The notes under the pieces were generated by a model. That model made no database searches and was not told the DNA's origin. It worked only from the letters and a program-made list of their open reading frames with translations. 58,086 bases of DNA, from the NCBI GenBank assembly GCA_014804655.1, contig JAAUZK010000024.1, positions 146,365-204,450 on the forward strand, written 5' to 3'. Shown here in pieces: positions 8,492-15,943 of this stretch. This stretch comes from Lachnospiraceae bacterium (GTDB lineage: Bacteria; Bacillota; Clostridia; Lachnospirales; Lachnospiraceae). Positions within the stretch are counted from its first letter, which is position 1. Every line of letters begins with the position of its first letter. The position numbers and the translations under genes are program-made.

Positions 8492-8962
8492 ATGAAAGTG
8501 ACGATTTACACGGATGGTGCGGCACGCGGAAATCCGGAAGGACCGGGCGGCTATGGTACTGTTCTGCAATATATTGATGGCAAAGGAACGCTGCACGAGA
8601 GGGAATATTCCGCAGGATATAAGAAAACGACAAACAATCGAATGGAACTGATGGCGGTGATCGTAGGGCTGGAGGCTTTGACGAAACCTTGTGAAGTTCT
8701 TCTGATATCGGATTCCAAATATGTAACGGATGCCTTTAATCAACATTGGATCGACGGATGGATCAAGAAGAATTGGAAGACTGCCGGAAATAAGCCTGTT
8801 AAGAATATTGATCTGTGGGAGAGGCTTCTGCGGGCAAAGGAACCCCACCAGGTGACTTTTCGGTGGGTCAAAGGACATGACGGTCATCCGGAGAATGAGC
8901 GGTGTGATAAACTGGCCACAACGGCAGCAGATGGCACAGACTTACTTGACGATGCATTCTAG
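8492..8962 (+). CDS. rnhA: Ribonuclease HI
   Basis: 156 residues, the full length of bacterial RNase HI. It hydrolyses the RNA strand of RNA:DNA hybrids in the cytosol. All four carboxylates are visible: [37 protein letters not shown] and ENERCDKLA, together with the basic loop [12 protein letters not shown] and the histidine of [10 protein letters not shown]. The ATG is preceded by a weak AAAGGCTGA SD. It follows the MutS-like gene closely. Confidence 0.96.
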   Translation: MKVTIYTDGAARGNPEGPGGYGTVLQYIDGKGTLHEREYSAGYKKTTNNRMELMAVIVGLEALTKPCEVLLISDSKYVTDAFNQHWIDGWIKKNWKTAGNKPVKNIDLWERLLRAKEPHQVTFRWVKGHDGHPENERCDKLATTAADGTDLLDDAF

Positions 8963-9015
8963 TTGGTGGTATTATTAACTTCGAAGGAATTTACTTCAAG
9001 GAAGGATGAGGACAG

Positions 9016-9201
9016 ATGACAAATTTAATTTTATTTGTAAACGCATTTTTATCTTATCTTTTAATTTTTGTATTGATCGTTGCGCTTGTAATTGTGGCGT
9101 GTATAATCGGCGTGAAGTGCTGGAAGAGTAAGGATGCCAAAGAAGCTGTGTCTGCTGACTCAGAGCAGGCGGGAACGGTTGGCGGAAATACGACGGTATA
9201 G
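9016..9201 (+). CDS. Small single-span membrane protein, unknown function
   Basis: 61 residues. One hydrophobic helix (about residues 4-31, LFVNAFLSYLLIFVLIVALV onward) is followed by a basic stretch (KCWKSKDAK) and a short polar tail. Translation is well supported by AAGGAAGGATGAGG before the ATG. A terminator follows its stop. No family was recognised. The positive-inside rule would place the C-terminal tail in the cytoplasm. Confidence 0.65.
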   Translation: MTNLILFVNAFLSYLLIFVLIVALVIVACIIGVKCWKSKDAKEAVSADSEQAGTVGGNTTV

Positions 9202-9223
9202 GAACGTAATAAGCAGAGTGGAG

Positions 9224-9252
9224 AAGGGTGTTCATAATCAGAACACCTTTTT
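9224..9252 (+). terminator. Intrinsic terminator
   Basis: GGTGTTC (9227-9233) pairs with GAACACC (9241-9247) across a seven-base loop, followed by TTTTT. It ends the rnhA-small protein unit. Confidence 0.8.
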
Positions 9253-9280
9253 ACTGTTTCTGCATTGACATGGAGATAGA

Positions 9281-9351
9281 TTGAAAAATCAAAGATTTTT
9301 CAATCGCAAATTTGTGCCGACGCTGTTAGCGTCTTGGCTTACAAATTCGCA
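9281..9351. repeat. Compound palindrome (possible REP/MITE-like element)
   Basis: A perfect 10-bp inverted repeat with a three-base loop (TTGAAAAATC at 9281-9290, GATTTTTCAA at 9294-9303) is followed by a nested imperfect palindrome. In the latter, GCAAATTTGTGCC (9306-9318) and GGCTTACAAATTCGC (9336-9350) flank a perfect GACGCT-GTT-AGCGTC hairpin (9319-9333). It fills the gap before the YjjG-like gene and has no coding potential. Confidence 0.55.
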
Positions 9352-9377
9352 GGTTGTGAGAAAGGCATGGGTATTGG

Positions 9378-10082
9378 ATGAAAAGATATACGACAATACT
9401 TTGGGATTTGGATCAGACACTTTTAAATTTTGATCTTTCCATGGATTATGCCATACGGGCGGTATTCGGGCAGTTTGGGCTGGAAATTAACGATGGGATC
9501 GTGGCGCGGTATGATGTCATCAACAGAGGTTACTGGAACAGACTGGAACAGGGCGAGATCACAAAGGAAGAGCTGATCGTGGGCAGATTTCGGACCCTTT
9601 TTGATGAACTGGGAATTGACAGTGTTGCACCGGAGGATGTGCAGGAGGTTTACCAGAAAGAGCTGGGAAGCGTTTTTTTCTATATGGATGGAGCGAAGGA
9701 GCTGGTCACGCAGCTTAGGACAGAAGGGTACAGACAGTACGTGGTCACCAACGGCATCAATGCGACGCAGGCGAATAAGATGAAGCTGTCCGGATTAAAT
9801 CAGATCATGGACGGCGTTTTTGTATCCGAGCTGATGGGATATCCTAAGCCGAGAAAGGAATACTTCGATGCCTGTTTTGCATTATTGCCGGATGTGAAGC
9901 GGGAAGAATGCATTCTGGTAGGGGATTCACTGACCAGTGACATGCGGGGAGCCAATAACGCAGGGATTGCAGCTTGTTGGTTTAACCCCGAGGGTAAAGC
10001 AAAGGACGTGGATGTGCACACGGACTATGAGATACATCGGCTGGCCGAATTGCTGCCGATACTCGGACAGGAGTGTGAGTGA
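9378..10082 (+). CDS. yjjG: HAD-superfamily hydrolase, YjjG-type nucleotidase
   Basis: 234 residues. HAD motif I is WDLDQTLLNFD, motif II VTNGI, motif III KPRKEYFD and motif IV VGDSLTSDMRGANNAG; the helical cap lies between motifs I and II. This matches YjjG/YfnB noncanonical pyrimidine nucleotidases, which dephosphorylate nucleoside monophosphates and damaged bases. Motif I has DQT where most HADs have DGT, a variant common in this subgroup. The stop overlaps the ATG of the WYL regulator by one base (TGATG), so the two are probably translationally coupled. Substrate is inferred. Confidence 0.85.
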   Translation: MKRYTTILWDLDQTLLNFDLSMDYAIRAVFGQFGLEINDGIVARYDVINRGYWNRLEQGEITKEELIVGRFRTLFDELGIDSVAPEDVQEVYQKELGSVFFYMDGAKELVTQLRTEGYRQYVVTNGINATQANKMKLSGLNQIMDGVFVSELMGYPKPRKEYFDACFALLPDVKREECILVGDSLTSDMRGANNAGIAACWFNPEGKAKDVDVHTDYEIHRLAELLPILGQECE

Positions 10083-11083
10083 TGCCGAAGTCACCGAATC
10101 AGAAACTGAAATTATTATATCTGGTCAAAATACTGACGGAGCAGACCGATGAAGAGCATTGCCTGAGCGCACAGGCATTGATCGATGCCTTAGGGACTTA
10201 CGGTATCAAGGCAGAACGTAAGAGTATCTATGACGATATCGCACAACTGATTGATTTCGGATATGATATTGTGTTAGTCAAGGCGAAGACCGGCGGCGGA
10301 TATTATCTGGCAGGAAGGGATTTTGAACTGGCTGAATTAAAGCTTCTGGTGGAGACTGTACAGGCTTCCAGATTCCTGACACAGAAGAAATCCAGGGAAT
10401 TGATCTCTAAGATTGAGAAGCTTGCCTCGAAAGCGGAAGCAGGACAGCTGCAGAGACAGGTTTATGTGGCCAATCGTATCAAAACGGCCAATGAGAGTAT
10501 TTATTACATAGTAGATGATATTCATCGGGCGGTCCAGAATAATGAGCAGATCACGTTTCAATATTTGGAATGGAATCTGGAAAAAGAGCTTGTACCCCGT
10601 AAGGATGGAAAGAATTATCGGGTGAGTCCGTGGGCACTGACGTGTAAGGATGAGAATTATTATTTGATTGCCCATGACAGTGAAAGCGATTCCATTAAGC
10701 ATTTCCGTGTGGATAAGATGGGACAGATCAAAGTACTGACGGGTGTGCCGCGGGAGGGTGCGGAACTGTTTAAACGGTTCGACATTGCAGCATATGCGAA
10801 TAAGACTTTCGGTATGTTCGGCGGCAGGGAAGAAGTCGTTACGCTTATTTTTGAAAATCGGTTTATCGGAGTTGTTTTGGACCGTTTCGGGAAAGAAGTG
10901 CCCATTCGCAAACGGGATGACGAACACTTCTCGGTAAGAGTGCAGGTAGCGCTAAGCGGACAGTTCTACGGCTGGCTGACAGGACTGGGCGTGGGCGCGC
11001 AGATCATTGCCCCGGCCGGAGTCCTGGAGGAATACAAAGACTACCTAAACGGGGTTTATATGCAATATACACGTAAGCAATGA
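10082..11083 (+). CDS. WYL-domain transcriptional regulator
   Basis: 333 residues. An N-terminal winged helix (about residues 1-70, with AERKSIYDDIAQLIDFGYDI) is followed by a WYL ligand-sensing domain (about 140-215, with RVSPWALTCKDENYYLIAHD) and a C-terminal WCX region ending near FYGWLTGLG. AGGAG is eight bases before the ATG; a GTG one codon earlier is less well spaced. WYL proteins bind nucleotides, nucleic acid or other ligands and control transcription, sometimes in DNA damage or defence settings. Here the partner is the YjjG-like nucleotidase with which it overlaps. The target genes are unknown. Confidence 0.88.
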   Translation: MPKSPNQKLKLLYLVKILTEQTDEEHCLSAQALIDALGTYGIKAERKSIYDDIAQLIDFGYDIVLVKAKTGGGYYLAGRDFELAELKLLVETVQASRFLTQKKSRELISKIEKLASKAEAGQLQRQVYVANRIKTANESIYYIVDDIHRAVQNNEQITFQYLEWNLEKELVPRKDGKNYRVSPWALTCKDENYYLIAHDSESDSIKHFRVDKMGQIKVLTGVPREGAELFKRFDIAAYANKTFGMFGGREEVVTLIFENRFIGVVLDRFGKEVPIRKRDDEHFSVRVQVALSGQFYGWLTGLGVGAQIIAPAGVLEEYKDYLNGVYMQYTRKQ

Positions 11084-11084
11084 G

Positions 11085-11240
11085 CAGTGCCACGAAGTAA
11101 ACAGACAAAATGGCAGCTCGCTGACAATTTTGTCTGCTTACGGAGTGATAGGGCGAAGCCCGTGAGCGAGATGAAGCGAAGCGGAATCGAGCGCGCACTG
11201 CGGGGTTAAATCGGGCGCACTGCGGGGTAGAATTCCGCAG
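11085..11240. repeat. GC-rich noncoding palindromic region with direct repeats
   Basis: The gap between the WYL gene and the aminotransferase contains a long hairpin (CAGACAAAAT 11102-11111 with ATTTTGTCTG 11127-11136, and an inner CAGC-TC-GCTG), a small GGGCGAAGCCC palindrome near 11151-11161 and a 14-base direct repeat GCGCACTGCGGGGT at 11193-11206 and 11215-11228 (period 22). There is no U-run after the main hairpin, so it is not a classic terminator. It resembles dispersed REP-type intergenic sequence. Confidence 0.55.
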
Positions 11241-11273
11241 CGCGGGATACAGCAACACAGAAAGGAAAAAGAC

Positions 11274-12458
11274 ATGAGTATACAATTTGCAGACCGCATG
11301 AAAGATTATGAGGCGGGCATATTTCAGGTTTTAAATGACAAGAAAGCGGAGGCGGAAAAACAGGGTAAAAAAATCTATAACCTTTCCGTAGGCACACCGG
11401 ATTTTCCACCTGCGGAGCATGTGATGCAGGCGGTGATTGAGGCAGCGAAGAAACCGGAGAATTACAAGTATGCGCTGATCGACATACCGGAACTGATTGA
11501 GGCCGTTCAGAAGCGGTATCAGGAGCGTTACGATGTGAATCTTGAGAAGGATGAGATCATGTCAGTGTATGGTTCTCAGGAGGGAATCTCTCACATCTGT
11601 CTTTCTCTCTGCAATGCAGGAGATGTGGTGCTGGTGCCGAATCCCGGCTATCCTATTTTCGGGATCGGTCCGTCTCTAGCAGGGGCGGAAGTGGTGACTT
11701 ACGACCTGACGGAAGAGAATCATTATCTGCCTGATTTGGAGGGCATGGATGAGAAGCTGCTTGCACGTGCCAAATGCATGATTGTTTCCTATCCTTTAAA
11801 TCCGGTATGTAAGACGGCGCCGGATACGTTCTATGAGAGATTAATCCCATGGGCAATTGAGCATAATATTGTCATTATTCATGATAACGCTTATTCTGAT
11901 ATTATCTATGACGGCAGAGTAGGCAAATCGATTCTGCGGATACCCGGAGCGAAGAAAATTGCGGTGGAATTTTATTCTCTTTCCAAGTCGTATAACTACA
12001 CCGGAGCCAGAATGAGCTTTTTGACGGGGAATAAAGAGATCGTGGCTAATTTTAAACGGCTTCGGTCCCAGATTGATTATGGTACATATCTGCCGGTACA
12101 ATACGGTGCGGTGGCTGCGCTCACGGGATCGGATGCCATGGTGAAGGAACAGTGCATGGAATATCAGCGGCGCAGGGATGCTCTATGCGGTGGCCTGCGA
12201 AAGATCGGGTGGCATATGGAAGACAGTGAAGGCACAATGTTTGCATGGGCGAAGATTCCGAAGGGCTATACGGATGACGTGGATTTTGTCATGGAATTGG
12301 TGGAGAAGACGGGTGTGCTGTGTACACCGGGAAGCAGCTTCGGATCGTTGGGCAGCGGACATGTACGGTTTGCCCTGACGATGCCTGTGGAGATAATTCA
12401 GGAGGCAGTCGAGGCGATTGCGGCTTCCGGTATGATAATGGTTTCCAAATGTCAATAG
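11274..12458 (+). CDS. Class I/II PLP-dependent aminotransferase (DapL/AspC-like)
   Basis: 394 residues with the fold-type I layout: LSVGTPDFPPAEHVMQAV at the N-terminus, PNPGYPIF, HDNAYSDIIY and the PLP lysine in SLSKSYNYTGARMSF. It is closest in pattern to the LL-diaminopimelate, aspartate and alanine aminotransferase branch. The usual YPxNPTG segment is altered here to YPLNPVCKTAP, so specificity is uncertain. AGAAAGGAAAAAG precedes the ATG. It is separated from the WYL gene by a repeat-rich gap, has its own terminator and is probably monocistronic. Confidence 0.85.
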   Translation: MSIQFADRMKDYEAGIFQVLNDKKAEAEKQGKKIYNLSVGTPDFPPAEHVMQAVIEAAKKPENYKYALIDIPELIEAVQKRYQERYDVNLEKDEIMSVYGSQEGISHICLSLCNAGDVVLVPNPGYPIFGIGPSLAGAEVVTYDLTEENHYLPDLEGMDEKLLARAKCMIVSYPLNPVCKTAPDTFYERLIPWAIEHNIVIIHDNAYSDIIYDGRVGKSILRIPGAKKIAVEFYSLSKSYNYTGARMSFLTGNKEIVANFKRLRSQIDYGTYLPVQYGAVAALTGSDAMVKEQCMEYQRRRDALCGGLRKIGWHMEDSEGTMFAWAKIPKGYTDDVDFVMELVEKTGVLCTPGSSFGSLGSGHVRFALTMPVEIIQEAVEAIAASGMIMVSKCQ

Positions 12459-12492
12459 TTTTTTAATAAAAAATGGATATCGTGTAAAGTTT

Positions 12493-12524
12493 GGGATATG
12501 TCACAAAAAGGCATATCCCTTTTT
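12493..12524 (+). terminator. Intrinsic terminator after the aminotransferase
   Basis: GGGATATG (12493-12500) pairs with CATATCCC (12512-12519) over an 11-base loop, followed by TTTTT (12520-12524). Confidence 0.85.
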
Positions 12525-12548
12525 GGTGGTTTTTAATCAGAAGAGTCA

Positions 12549-12577
12549 TTGACATAAGATGCTTCTTATCTTATACT
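12549..12577 (+). promoter_or_regulatory. SigA promoter of the nrdD-nrdG-dut operon
   Basis: TTGACA (12549-12554) and TATACT (12572-12577) with an ideal 17-base spacer. Transcription should start near 12584, just before the first predicted NrdR box. Confidence 0.8.
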
Positions 12578-12587
12578 TAATCTAAAC

Positions 12588-12601
12588 CACAAAATATAGT
12601 G
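12588..12601. promoter_or_regulatory. Predicted NrdR box 1
   Basis: CACAAAATATAGTG is an AT-rich palindrome with CAC/GTG ends, matching the NrdR box pattern found upstream of ribonucleotide reductase genes. It lies at about +5 from the predicted start. Its centre is exactly 30 bases from that of box 2, about three helical turns. Confidence 0.75.
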
Positions 12602-12617
12602 ATTTTATGTCAACCAT

Positions 12618-12631
12618 CACTATATTTTGTA
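12618..12631. promoter_or_regulatory. Predicted NrdR box 2
   Basis: CACTATATTTTGTA is the near inverted copy of box 1. Together the two form a pair on one face of the helix, the usual arrangement for the ATP/dATP-sensing repressor NrdR. Repression of anaerobic RNR and co-transcribed dut when dATP is high is inferred. Confidence 0.7.
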
Positions 12632-12701
12632 GATTTTTGCGAGACGCAATCTGAGAAGTACGGCAATACCATTTATACGAAACACCACGGAGGGGAAATG
12701 A

Positions 12702-14891
12702 ATGAGCAGTAAGTTTGGGTCGGACAATACAGTTGACGAGAATTTCGGACTGGAATATAAACCGGACAAGGTCGTAAAAGTAATCAAGAAAGACGGCAGT
12801 CTGGAAAATTTCAATGTCCAGAAGGTGATTGATGCCGTAGGCAAGAGTGCATATCGTGCCCTGACGAAGTTCACGGATGAAGAGAAACGTCATATATGCC
12901 AGACAGTGATAGATAAGGTAAATGAGCTGGGTGAACAGGAGATTCCGATTCAGATCATGCACAATATAGTAGAAAGTGCGCTGGAGGATGTCAAGCCGAT
13001 CGTTGCCAAGAGCTATCGGGATTATCGTAATTACAAACAGGATTTTGTGCGGATGATGGACGATGTCTATAAGAAGAGTCAGTCCATCATGTATATCGGG
13101 GATAAAGAGAATGCTAATACGGACAGCGCCTTGGTATCCACAAAGAGAAGCCTGATCTTTAATCAGTTTAATAAAGAATTATATCAGAAGTTTTTCATGA
13201 CCACGGAAGAGATTCAGGCGTGTCGTGACGGTTATCTGTATGTCCATGATATGTCGGCCAGAAGAGATACGATGAACTGCTGTCTTTTTAATGTGGCGGA
13301 GGTCTTAAGCGGCGGATTTGAGATGGGTAATATCTGGTATAACGAACCGAAGACGTTAGATGTGGCATTCGACGTGATCGGCGATATTGTACTTAGCGCT
13401 GCCAGTCAGCAGTACGGCGGATTTACGGTACCGGAAGTGGATAAGATCTTAGAACCCTATGCGGAGAAGTCTTATAAACGCAATGTGGAGAAATATACGA
13501 AGCTGGGAGTGGACGAAGAGACTGCCGAGGCACAGGCACTGGCGGATGTCAAGAAAGAGTTTGAGCAGGGTTTTCAGGGATGGGAGTACAAGTTCAATAC
13601 GGTGGCCAGCAGCCGCGGAGATTATCCTTTTATCACCGTAACGGCAGGGATCGGCACCGGAAGGTTTGCGAAGCTGGCAACCATCACCATGCTCAATGTG
13701 CGCCGGAAGGGACAGGGAAAGAAAGAATGTAAGAAACCGGTACTTTTCCCGAAGATCGTATTCTTATATGACGAGAATCTGCACGGACCGGGCAAGGAAC
13801 TGGAAGACGTGTTTGAGGCAGGCGTGGAGTGCTCCGCCAAGACGATGTATCCGGACTGGCTGAGCCTGACAGGTAAAGGATATATTGCAAGTATGTATAA
13901 GCAGTATGGCAAGGTGATCTCCCCTATGGGCTGCCGTGCGTTTCTGTCTCCGTGGTATGAGAGGGGCGGCATGCATCCGGCGGACGAGTCAGATTCTCCC
14001 GTCTTTGTAGGTAGATTTAATATAGGTGTTGTTTCGCTGCATCTGCCTATGATTCTGGCGAAATCCCGTCAGGAGAATAAAGATTTTTATGAGGTGCTGG
14101 ATTATTATCTGAATCTGATCAGACAGCTTCATATCAGAACTTATGCGTATCTGGGGGAAATGCGCGCTTCCACGAATCCGCTTGCTTACTGTGAGGGCGG
14201 ATTCTTAGGCGGACATTTGCAGCTTCACGATAAGATCAAACCGATTTTGAAAACAGCGACCGCCAGTTTCGGCATAACTGCCTTTAACGAACTACAGGAG
14301 CTATATAACGGCAAATCTCTTGTTGAAGACGGAAGCTTTGCGCTTGAGGTGCTGGAACATATTAATAATAAAATAACGGAATATAAAGAGGAAGACGGAA
14401 ATCTCTATGCGATCTACGGTACACCGGCCGAGAATCTGTGCGGTTTACAGGTGAAGCAGTTCCGGGCGAAATACGGCATTATTGAAGGTGTGTCCGATAA
14501 AGAATATGTATCCAACAGCTTCCATTGCCATGTGACGGAGGACATCACACCGATTGAAAAGCAGGATCTGGAATACCGCTTCTGGGAACTGGCTAACGGC
14601 GGCAAAATACAATATGTGAAATATCCTATTGATTATAACATGGATGCGATCAAGACATTGATTCGTCGGGCCATGGAGATGGGATTCTATGAGGGTGTCA
14701 ATTTATCATTAGCCTACTGCGACGACTGCGGACACCAGGAACTTGAGATGGATGTGTGCCCTGTGTGCGGCAGCCGCAATCTGACTAAGATCGATCGTAT
14801 GAACGGTTATCTGGCGTATTCCCGTGTGCACGGAGATACCAGATTAAGTGATGCGAAGATGGCAGAGATCGCAGAAAGGAAAAGTATGTAA
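12702..14891 (+). CDS. nrdD: Anaerobic (class III) ribonucleoside-triphosphate reductase
   Basis: 729 residues. It reduces NTPs to dNTPs using a glycyl radical and is inactivated by oxygen. An N-terminal ATP-cone (about residues 25-120, VKVIKKDGSLENFNVQKV) provides allosteric control. The glycyl radical barrel follows, with active-site cysteine segments such as RRDTMNCCLFN. A C-terminal zinc site is formed by CDDC and CPVC, and the radical glycine lies in RMNGYLAYSR (Gly702). GGAGGGGAAATGA precedes the ATG. The stop overlaps the nrdG start by one base. The gene heads the nrdD-nrdG-dut operon behind a sigma-A promoter with two predicted NrdR boxes. Confidence 0.97.
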   Translation: MSSKFGSDNTVDENFGLEYKPDKVVKVIKKDGSLENFNVQKVIDAVGKSAYRALTKFTDEEKRHICQTVIDKVNELGEQEIPIQIMHNIVESALEDVKPIVAKSYRDYRNYKQDFVRMMDDVYKKSQSIMYIGDKENANTDSALVSTKRSLIFNQFNKELYQKFFMTTEEIQACRDGYLYVHDMSARRDTMNCCLFNVAEVLSGGFEMGNIWYNEPKTLDVAFDVIGDIVLSAASQQYGGFTVPEVDKILEPYAEKSYKRNVEKYTKLGVDEETAEAQALADVKKEFEQGFQGWEYKFNTVASSRGDYPFITVTAGIGTGRFAKLATITMLNVRRKGQGKKECKKPVLFPKIVFLYDENLHGPGKELEDVFEAGVECSAKTMYPDWLSLTGKGYIASMYKQYGKVISPMGCRAFLSPWYERGGMHPADESDSPVFVGRFNIGVVSLHLPMILAKSRQENKDFYEVLDYYLNLIRQLHIRTYAYLGEMRASTNPLAYCEGGFLGGHLQLHDKIKPILKTATASFGITAFNELQELYNGKSLVEDGSFALEVLEHINNKITEYKEEDGNLYAIYGTPAENLCGLQVKQFRAKYGIIEGVSDKEYVSNSFHCHVTEDITPIEKQDLEYRFWELANGGKIQYVKYPIDYNMDAIKTLIRRAMEMGFYEGVNLSLAYCDDCGHQELEMDVCPVCGSRNLTKIDRMNGYLAYSRVHGDTRLSDAKMAEIAERKSM

Positions 14892-15394
14892 TGAGATATC
14901 ACAATATAACTAAAGATGATATGTTAAATGGGGACGGTCTGCGCGTGGTGCTGTGGGTTGCCGGCTGTACGCATTGTTGTAAGGAGTGCCATAATCCCAT
15001 TACATGGGATCCTGACGGCGGCATTTTATTTGATGAAAAAGCAAAGAAAGAAATTTTCGATCAACTGGAGAAACCATATATCAGCGGTATTACTTTTTCG
15101 GGCGGAGATCCGCTGCACTCGGCAAACCGGTTGGACGTAAGAGAACTGATGGAAGAAATCAGGCAGAAGTATCCGAATAAAACGATCTGGCTATATACAG
15201 GAGATACATGGGAGGATATTTTGCACTATCCCATGATGAAATATGTAGATGTTCTGGTGGACGGGGAGTTTAAGATTGATTTGAAAGATACCAAATTACG
15301 CTGGAAAGGAAGCAGCAATCAGCGGGTGATTGACGTACAGGAGAGCCTGCGCCAGACGGATCCTGCGACCCCGGTATTGCATTGTGTTGACTAA
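14891..15394 (+). CDS. nrdG: Anaerobic ribonucleotide reductase activating protein (radical SAM)
   Basis: 167 residues. It uses a [4Fe-4S] cluster and S-adenosylmethionine to install the glycyl radical on NrdD. The cluster motif is CX3CX2C in GCTHCCKECHNPITW (an additional cysteine lies inside the motif), followed by ITFSGGDPLH, the SAM-binding GGD element. Its ATG overlaps the nrdD stop, so production is coupled one to one. dut starts 21 bases after its stop. Confidence 0.96.
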   Translation: MRYHNITKDDMLNGDGLRVVLWVAGCTHCCKECHNPITWDPDGGILFDEKAKKEIFDQLEKPYISGITFSGGDPLHSANRLDVRELMEEIRQKYPNKTIWLYTGDTWEDILHYPMMKYVDVLVDGEFKIDLKDTKLRWKGSSNQRVIDVQESLRQTDPATPVLHCVD

Positions 15395-15415
15395 TTGCGG
15401 AGAGAGGAACAGAGA

Positions 15416-15850
15416 TTGGAAACGATCAAGATAAAATACTTTACGGATAAGATAGAAAAACTGACTTACATTGACGGTAAATCCGACTGGATCGATTTGC
15501 GCGCGGCGGAGGATGTGGAGCTGAAAACCGGCGAGTTTAAACTGATTCCGTTAGGGATTGCTATGGAATTACCGGCAGGATATGAGGCGCATGTGGTGCC
15601 CAGAAGTTCTACATTCAAGAATTTCGGCATTATACAGACGAATCATCAGGGTGTGATAGACGGCTCATACTGCGGTGATAATGACCAGTGGTTTATGCCG
15701 GTATATGCAGTGCGGGATACGCAGATCCATGTAAATGACAGGATATGCCAGTTTCGCATTATGGAAAATCAGCCGAAGATTGTTTTCGACGAAGTTGCGC
15801 ATCTGAATCATGATGACCGCGGCGGACACGGCAGCACAGGTAAGCAATAA
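15416..15850 (+). CDS. dut: Deoxyuridine 5'-triphosphate nucleotidohydrolase (dUTPase)
   Basis: 144 residues from a TTG start at 15416, chosen because AGAGAGG sits eight bases upstream; an in-frame TTG at 15395 has no SD. The enzyme hydrolyses dUTP to dUMP, preventing uracil incorporation and feeding dTMP synthesis. Trimeric dUTPase motifs are visible: [40 protein letters not shown] and the C-terminal RGGHGSTGK. Placement directly behind nrdDG links dNTP production with dUTP removal in one NrdR-controlled unit. The next element is a terminator hairpin overlapping the spoVAF start. Confidence 0.94.
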   Translation: METIKIKYFTDKIEKLTYIDGKSDWIDLRAAEDVELKTGEFKLIPLGIAMELPAGYEAHVVPRSSTFKNFGIIQTNHQGVIDGSYCGDNDQWFMPVYAVRDTQIHVNDRICQFRIMENQPKIVFDEVAHLNHDDRGGHGSTGKQ

Positions 15851-15874
15851 TCTTGTTAAAAATACTGATAAGGT

Positions 15875-15904
15875 GCATAAGAAAGCTCCTTCCAAGACAT
15901 ACTA
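15875..15904 (+). promoter_or_regulatory. Sigma-G promoter of spoVAF
   Basis: GCATA (15875-15879) and CATACTA (15898-15904) are separated by exactly 18 bases, a full match to the sigma-G pattern GHATR-N18-CATnHTA. Initiation near 15911 puts the transcript start inside the loop of the overlapping hairpin. spoVAF belongs to the sigma-G regulon in B. subtilis. Confidence 0.8.
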
Positions 15905-15940
15905 TGGAAAACGATGGTACAGTCTTGGAAGGAGTTTTTA
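15886..15940 (+). terminator. Terminator hairpin after dut whose 3' arm is the spoVAF Shine-Dalgarno
   Basis: CTCCTTCCAAGAC (15886-15898) pairs perfectly over 13 bp with GTCTTGGAAGGAG (15922-15934), followed by TTTTT; the outer A residues at 15882-15884 can extend the stem. The 23-base loop holds the last bases of the sigma-G -10 and the predicted start site. The right arm is the GGAAGGAG ribosome site for the GTG at 15944. Confidence 0.8.
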
Positions 15941-15943
15941 ACA

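Noticed and set aside
7436..8887. Long minus-strand open frame of 483 codons opposite the MutS-like gene
   Set aside because: It lies antisense to two well-supported genes, shows no motif, and has a His/Arg/Gln-rich composition typical of reading such genes backwards.
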